DNA from: Porpolomopsis calyptriformis
Lineage: Eukaryota > Basidiomycota > Agaricomycetes > Agaricales > Hygrophoraceae
Direction of reading: 5' to 3'
DNA length: 64,000 nt
Assembly (NCBI GenBank): GCA_951640195.1
Contig: OX621165.1
Location: 744,001 to 808,000 of the forward strand
Under the pieces are notes generated by a model. The model was not told where the DNA came from. It searched no databases and saw nothing but the letters and a program-made list of their open reading frames with translations. The translations under genes were made by a program, and so were the position numbers. Below are positions 58,752 to 64,000 of this stretch, in pieces (the stretch's first letter is position 1; each line of letters opens with the position of its first letter).

Positions 58752-60483
58752 TCAAGCCTGCTTTTTTTGTAATCCCTTCGGCAACTCTTTAACCCATGGT
58801 AGGAATTCGCGACCTTGCATGTATGGCCGGAGCACTTCTGGGATGACCAACCCCTGTTCATACGTAGTCAACTCTGTTCATGTCAGAATAAAAGAGGTGA
58901 CGCACGTCCGCAGTTTGGTAGTTCTCTACAATACAACAGAGAGCACGCTCCGTCGCGCAAAGTGTCCCATTTAGCATGTGCACATAGATCTTGCGCACTT
59001 GGTCCTTGCTCCTTAGACCACACCGAACCTCCAGCCTTCGGCTTTCTGCGGCAATCTAGTTCAGTTACCAGTACCGGGTAACTACGTTCCAACTCACGAT
59101 AATCCGTACAATTCGAACACGACACCAACTCCTTGTATGCCCCTTGGAACGGGAACCATGCTTCCAAATCGTATTTCTGAGCCGCTGCCAGATTCAGCGC
59201 GCCGGAAACGATAGCAACGATTCGGTATGAGATCCCCAAGCTCTGGTAGAACGCTTCCGAGGCGGCAACCATGGCCTCAAACATCTCCCATGATTTCTCT
59301 GGCTCCGTGATGCAGAATTGCTCCACCTTCTCAAACTGGTGGACACGGAAGATACCCCACATGTCACGACCGGCGGCACCAGCCTCTTTGCGGAAGCAGG
59401 TCGAGTAGCCTGCATATCGGATTGGAAGCTGAGTCTTTGGATCCTCGAACCATTCGTCTGAGTGATAAGCCGAGATGGGTTGTTCCGAAGTGGCAATAAG
59501 GTATTTTTCGTCGTCGTTGGCAATAACCTAACCCATACGCTTCAGAATCAGGAACAAGACGATGGTGCATGCATACCTTATAGAGCTCTTCGTCGAACTG
59601 GTCTAATTGTGCCGTCTTGGACATTTGATCCTTGTTCATCATGAAGGGCGGTTGGATTTTCTTGTAACTGCGTTCCCGAAGGAAATCAAGACCATAAGAA
59701 ATCAAGGCTTGGTTGAGATCAACACCATCGTTTGTCAGGAAGTATCCTCGATGACCGGCAATCTTGGCACCTGAAGGCAAGTTACTCGTCGTTTAATACT
59801 CGTTCAAGAGCAAGACTACCTCTGTCCAGGTCCATTGCATCAAGCCGAAGGAGTACTTCATGATGTGGCATGATATCTGTCTTTTTTTCGACCTCTGCGT
59901 TTGGCCCAGCTGGATGCCATGTCCGGATCGTGACATTATCATCCTGCGTTTCACCGTGAGCTTGATAAGGGAAGGGGCAATGTCAATCAAAATCTACCTC
60001 TGTCTGGCTAACGGGGACATTTTTCCCCACAAGATTGCCCACTGTGCTAGCTTTATGGCGCATCTTGAGCTCAAACTCCTTCGTCTCTTTCATTTTGGTC
60101 TCAACCAAAGCATCTAAATCTTTCTTCGCAGCAACAAGCTCGTCCGCACTCTCTTTTGCCTGGAAAGAGAGCAAATGGCGTGAGCTGCTGGGATATCCAT
60201 TCGGTGACCATACTTTACTTTCTTCTTTGCTGCGATCTCCTTCTGCACGGCGTTGATCTGCTTTCTGATACCATTCAACTCAAAATCCACTGAAAACCTG
60301 TATGAGCTACAGAAAGTTCGACGCGATATGTTCATGATATATCTCACTCTTGACCCAATCAGCATACATCTGAACAACCTCGTCCACCAATTCAACTGAT
60401 TCCCCTCTCTTTCGCTGAGACTCGCGGATTTCCTCTGCATTACCACCTTTGCTGTCAATGAAGCTGGTTACATCGAGAGTCAT
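58752..60483 (-). CDS. SES1: Seryl-tRNA synthetase, cytosolic
   Basis: Eight exons (60483-60348, 60289-60219, 60159-59998, 59943-59820, 59770-59577, 59527-59098, 59045-58906, 58853-58752) join in phase to 452 residues. The N-terminal long coiled-coil arm ([52 protein letters not shown]) binds tRNA. Class II motifs follow: [59 protein letters not shown], and [18 protein letters not shown] with [20 protein letters not shown]. There is no mitochondrial presequence. The C-terminus ends in lysines (GLQKKQA), as in cytosolic eukaryotic enzymes. Confidence 0.95.
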
Positions 60484-60627
60484 GATTGGCAAGTGCACAA
60501 AGAGGGTTGATTAGATAATAAATCGATCAGAGCTCAAACTCGAACAAATTGATACAAACACAGCCGCGCGTCTGCAAGTTGACGGGCAGCACGTTGCAAT
60601 TGGCAAGCCCAGCCTCACCCAAGTAAT

Positions 60628-61294
60628 ATGTCCCACTACATTCGACGGATCTTTAGTTTTACGTTCACAGGAAAATCCGAGAGAGAGAAAGGTAAGTCCA
60701 TCGTGCTTCGCGTAAATCGCACGTGTTCGATCGCGTATTCCCTGCACAGTCACATCTACCCCACCGCAAGCAGGCCGGAAACGGCGCTTGAGCGCGACCG
60801 AACGGGATGAGTCTGAGGAGCCTCCGTCCACAAAGAAAGCCAAGGGGGTCGAGAACGGCCTAGCAGGTGACGCGAGTGATCTGTCTGGCAACGAGGAGTC
60901 GGCAACGAAGGAGAAGGAACTAGAGGGTGTCAAAGACGTGACTGAGGGCGTCAAGGAAGTCGAGTTGGAGGATAAAGTACAGGCAGCTGCAACACCATCG
61001 TGCGACGAATCGACGACGAAGCAAAAGCAAAAAGTGGAAGAGAACAAGGCTGACGGGCAGCTGGAAGGATCGACGTCAGAAAACGGTCGTGAACCTGACG
61101 AAGCAAAAACCGAGCCACATGGAACAGAAGCATCCGTTCCGGTATCCGACAAGAACGATGATGCTCCAGATCCACGGAAAAAACGCGCCCCGAAGGTTGC
61201 TCGCCCCAAGGCTAAGTCAAAAAAAATTCCTCGGTCGAAGACGAGTGATGCGCCGGTAGAAGTTGCAGCCGAAGGGAGAGGTTCGAATGTCTAG
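60628..61294 (+). CDS. Highly charged protein of unknown function
   Basis: Exons 60628-60691 and 60771-61294 join in phase to 195 residues. The sequence is acidic in the middle (EESATKEKELEGVKDVTEGVKEVELEDKV) and basic at the end (DPRKKRAPKVARPKAKSKKIPRSKTS), which suggests a nuclear or chromatin-associated protein. There is no domain. Another nuclear localisation-like stretch, GRKRRLSATERDE, is formed across the splice. It is head-to-head with SES1, with 144 nt between start codons. The start is less certain than the second exon. Confidence 0.6.
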
Positions 61295-62832
61295 ATGCAC
61301 CCCCACGTAATGGTGGATACCCTTATTATGGATGGAAAATTGGATGTCTCTGTAATTGTCATTGCGCCCCTTTGTATTGCTTTCGAATCTATGCCCGACA
61401 GTTTGGTTAATGCAGCGGTACCGTTCTCGCTTTGTTTCGCGTTTCTCTGTTAATGGCTCACGATTTATTATAGTTCCATGAAATTGTGATATTCATCTGA
61501 CTTATGGTCATATGATCGCAGCTAATTCACAACGGGTTGGACAAACCGAGATCAGTCACGTCGATGCATTTGACTGACATTTCCAACTCCAAGTTGATGT
61601 CCCATTTGTTATTCAACCACTTGTTGGTTCGAGCTACGCGAGACAAATGCAAAACTTTTGTGCTTTCAAGTCCAACCTTCAGGAAATCGTGTTAAAAGAT
61701 ACTCGGCCTTCTTAACACAAGAAACTCTTCTCCGAGGCTGTCTATACTGTTCCAACTTCTCCCTTCCCCAGGGAGTTGACTACGGGTGTTAGTTCTATCT
61801 CGAGAGGGCTGCCTCGACAACTCGCTTCTGCTCCTTCCGATCACTCTATACCTTCACACCAGCATACCCTCTTGATCGTGTCCATTTCGACCGGGATGAC
61901 GATGTGCATGTGTCACCGCCAATCCCTTGTGCCATAATTATTACACACCCAGCAGACTTTCCCCATAGTAAGCCTTCGCCTTCGCAAGGCGGTTCTGCGC
62001 ATTTTCCGCAAGCGTCATGAAAACTTTAACCCTACTCATGCCCGGGTGTGTCAACTTTGCTGTCTAATTTGAGCCAGTCGGCATGCCTCTCCATTATGGG
62101 CGAGCATGCGCAAGGTTCCCTTACACTTTGTGCACGAAAGCCATGGAGAGAGATGAAGGCGGTAATTTGCCGACCAAAGAGCACGATCGGCCCAAACTCT
62201 CACTCGATCGAAGCCATACCAAGCTGAGCTTGGGCGCTAACCTATTGTTTTCAAGCTTAGGCTCTTTACATGCATTCCGTTCTCTTTCTGAGAAATTTTT
62301 TCGAACCCGATATGTGCTGCTCTTGTTTGCCTGCCTGAATGCTCGAGGCATCCCGATATGAGTGCCAACATTAGCGTGAGTTGATCTCTGATCAAAAGCT
62401 CCGCGTTCATTATCAGGGCTTTCTCAACACATTGGATTCTCTCAATGCTAATGGTCTTGTACTTCTTTGATGCAGGATCTTTCTACCTGGTGAATTTTCA
62501 CTTGGGCTGGTAGTCATCTTTAAGGTCCTACTTCTGGAGGTCGCTGCCTTTACCTTCTCACAAACGGCGGTCTGCCTCATGGATGTCAGCCGCTCATACG
62601 GCGAAGCCCTTAATATACCAGACCCACAATGACGCATGTATGTATCTCTATCGCTTGCGGCGTCCACCACACCCACCGTGGTCAACCACCACTTACTCAA
62701 AAGCCACCCCTCAACCAGGGACAAGGTCCAAGGGAACTCCGTGCCGTCAACTGCGGAACTTGAAGCTTGAAGCTGTCCTGTTGATCACACTTCACAAGCC
62801 CTTTTGTAGAACACCCTTCCAAGCGACTAAGA
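61295..62832. other. Long non-coding stretch
   Basis: Open frames of about 90-100 residues (62083-62361 plus, 62413-62724 minus) have no recognisable features or splice continuation. No repeat or RNA gene is visible to me. Confidence 0.45.
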
Positions 62833-64000
62833 ATGAAGGGAAATTTACGACCCACTCATATTCGAAGGCACCACAGCCAAAGCGATACCACTCCAAACCT
62901 CTCGCAAAGCTCCCTGTTCACGGACTCAAAACTGAGCCTCGACGTCGGTCCTCCTTACGCGGGTGAAAATCCTCACCAAGATTCTATCCTGGGTGCGCAT
63001 GTCATAACCCGGTCTGCATCTTCCCCTCTTCTGTCGACGAGCACCCAGACTGGTGGTGTCTACGCGCACCAAACCTTCTCGAGCACGAATTCCTTGCGGT
63101 TAGACCCTCGTTATAGTGGCGCAGGCGACGATCCGTTTACCCCCGTCATCAAACAACTGTCTCCAATTGCAGAACAAGACTACTTCTCCCCTGAGAACCA
63201 AACCCTGCCATTACCAGCCGAGGATGTTACCACTGGTCAGGTTCCTACTCCAACTGAATCCCAATACTCCGGTGTCATTCGTGCGTACCGACTACCTGAT
63301 TTCTTCTACCACTTCTAATCGAGCGGAATGAAATCAGGGCCATCGTCAGTATACTCGACATTCATCACTCGCCCCCTCAACAGGTCCATCAGCCAGGCAT
63401 CTTCGAGAACACACCGCTCATCGTCATCTGCTGCACCTCCGAGCATTCCACCACTTGATCTTCGCCCGGCGTTCCCGAGTCAGATCATCGTCCCCCCACC
63501 GCGGATGCCGAAATCTACCACCGCGAGATCTATGTCTACGATAACTGCCAGCTCAGACGGTCGCGGAGGCGTGTATGACGATGGCTCCTCAATGCGAGCG
63601 GAGAGTTTCAAAACTGCCCAATCCATCGATCTCCACGGAACGGAGCAAGGCATCGAAGGGGGTCCAGGTGCACAGAATACTGGTCGTTCTGGTGGTCTTG
63701 TGCGCGGGCCAGGCCCTCGGACGGGACAAGCAATCGGGCCATCCGCAAATTCACGAGGCTCTCAATCTTCGTTTACTTCGTGTTTCGAAAAACGATGGCG
63801 GAGGAGCGAAGGTTACGGAAGTGGCTTCTCTCTTACCGCATTTCCGAAGATACGCGGGCCGCCATTCGGCATCTCTGCAACACCAGCGTGCTGGTTGTTT
63901 TGGGGAGGCTTTATCGCTCCGTGGTGTTGGATGATCGGGGGATGGTACTACACTATACGGGGGGAGAGGAGACCGAGGTATGGGGAGAAAGGTAAGACGA
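62833..64000 (+). CDS. Serine-rich membrane protein, cut by window end
   Basis: Exons 62833-63271 and 63338-63991 join in phase to 364 residues, and a GTAAGA donor at 63992 shows that more exons lie outside the window. The N-terminal 300 residues are Ser/Pro/Thr-rich without structure. Near the end there is a hydrophobic, tryptophan-rich membrane segment (ISATPACWLFWGGFIAPWCWMIGGWYYTIRGERRPRYGEK). The layout resembles fungal cortical or plasma membrane proteins with a cytosolic tail, but no family is recognised. Confidence 0.65.

Noticed and set aside
58658..58861. Open frame crossing the hairpin arm and the end of SES1
   Set aside because: It is a shadow of SES1 in another frame, extended by the palindrome; no codon or family support.
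62083..62361. Open frame of 92 residues in the 61.3-62.8 kb gap
   Set aside because: Composition is not protein-like and nothing around it looks like an exon.
1..64000. CRISPR arrays, bacterial operons, ribosome binding sites, prophage
   Set aside because: Spliced eukaryotic genes throughout; none of these features is present.
1..64000. tRNA genes and retrotransposons
   Set aside because: I found no convincing A/B boxes with cloverleaf folding and no reverse transcriptase, integrase or long terminal repeats; a scan by tRNAscan-SE and RepeatMasker would settle it.

Overview
The window is nuclear DNA of a filamentous basidiomycete, most likely an Agaricomycete. Almost every gene is broken by several short introns of about 45-65 nt with GT..AG ends. 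The genes are eukaryotic housekeeping types, packed closely on both strands, and the families include ones typical of mushroom-forming fungi (a DUF6699-like protein, a small secreted cysteine protein family, a serine-rich Uds1-like septation protein). All products, exon joins and protein lengths come from reading the sequence by eye. No search, alignment or folding program was run.

Layout. 0.3-0.9 kb: first member (A) of a small secreted protein family. 1.2-3.9 kb: divergent mitochondrial Obg GTPase and SEC11 signal peptidase. 4.5-9.1 kb: large Zn2Cys6 transcription factor. 10.3-14.7 kb: three tandem, reverse-strand copies (B, C, D) of the secreted protein family inside a locally duplicated segment of about 1.5 kb. 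15-20.7 kb: EMC2 / FOL1 divergent pair, then RPS30 / PPX1 divergent pair, with a C/D box snoRNA in the last RPS30 intron. 21.6-27.4 kb: ISD11, RCF1, a decayed and an intact F-box-like gene, URM1, a multi-pass membrane protein, HUB1. 28.5-33.4 kb: cohesin subunit SCC3/STAG. 33.6-45 kb: three long reverse-strand genes (Uds1-like, VIT-VWA, F-box/WD40). 45.8-52.5 kb: coiled-coil protein of unknown function, ALDH7-type dehydrogenase, JIP5. 52.6-56.4 kb: IRE1. 56.7-61.3 kb: RING protein, DUF6699-like protein, a perfect 90-bp-arm inverted repeat, seryl-tRNA synthetase, a charged nuclear-type protein. 62.8 kb to the end: start of a serine-rich membrane protein cut by the window edge.

How the genes relate. 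Several genes serve the secretory pathway (SEC11, EMC2, IRE1), mitochondria (Obg, ISD11, RCF1, ALDH7) and ubiquitin or ubiquitin-like systems (URM1, HUB1, two F-box-type genes, RING). They are interleaved and do not form a biosynthetic cluster. Most close pairs are head-to-head and probably share a promoter.

The parts that stand out are: the four-member secreted protein family with a conserved promoter module; the intronic double-guide snoRNA; the 203-bp hairpin between seryl-tRNA synthetase and the DUF6699-like gene; and departures from family consensus in HUB1 (one C-terminal tyrosine), ISD11 (LYT instead of LYR/LYK) and FOL1 (no FolB domain).
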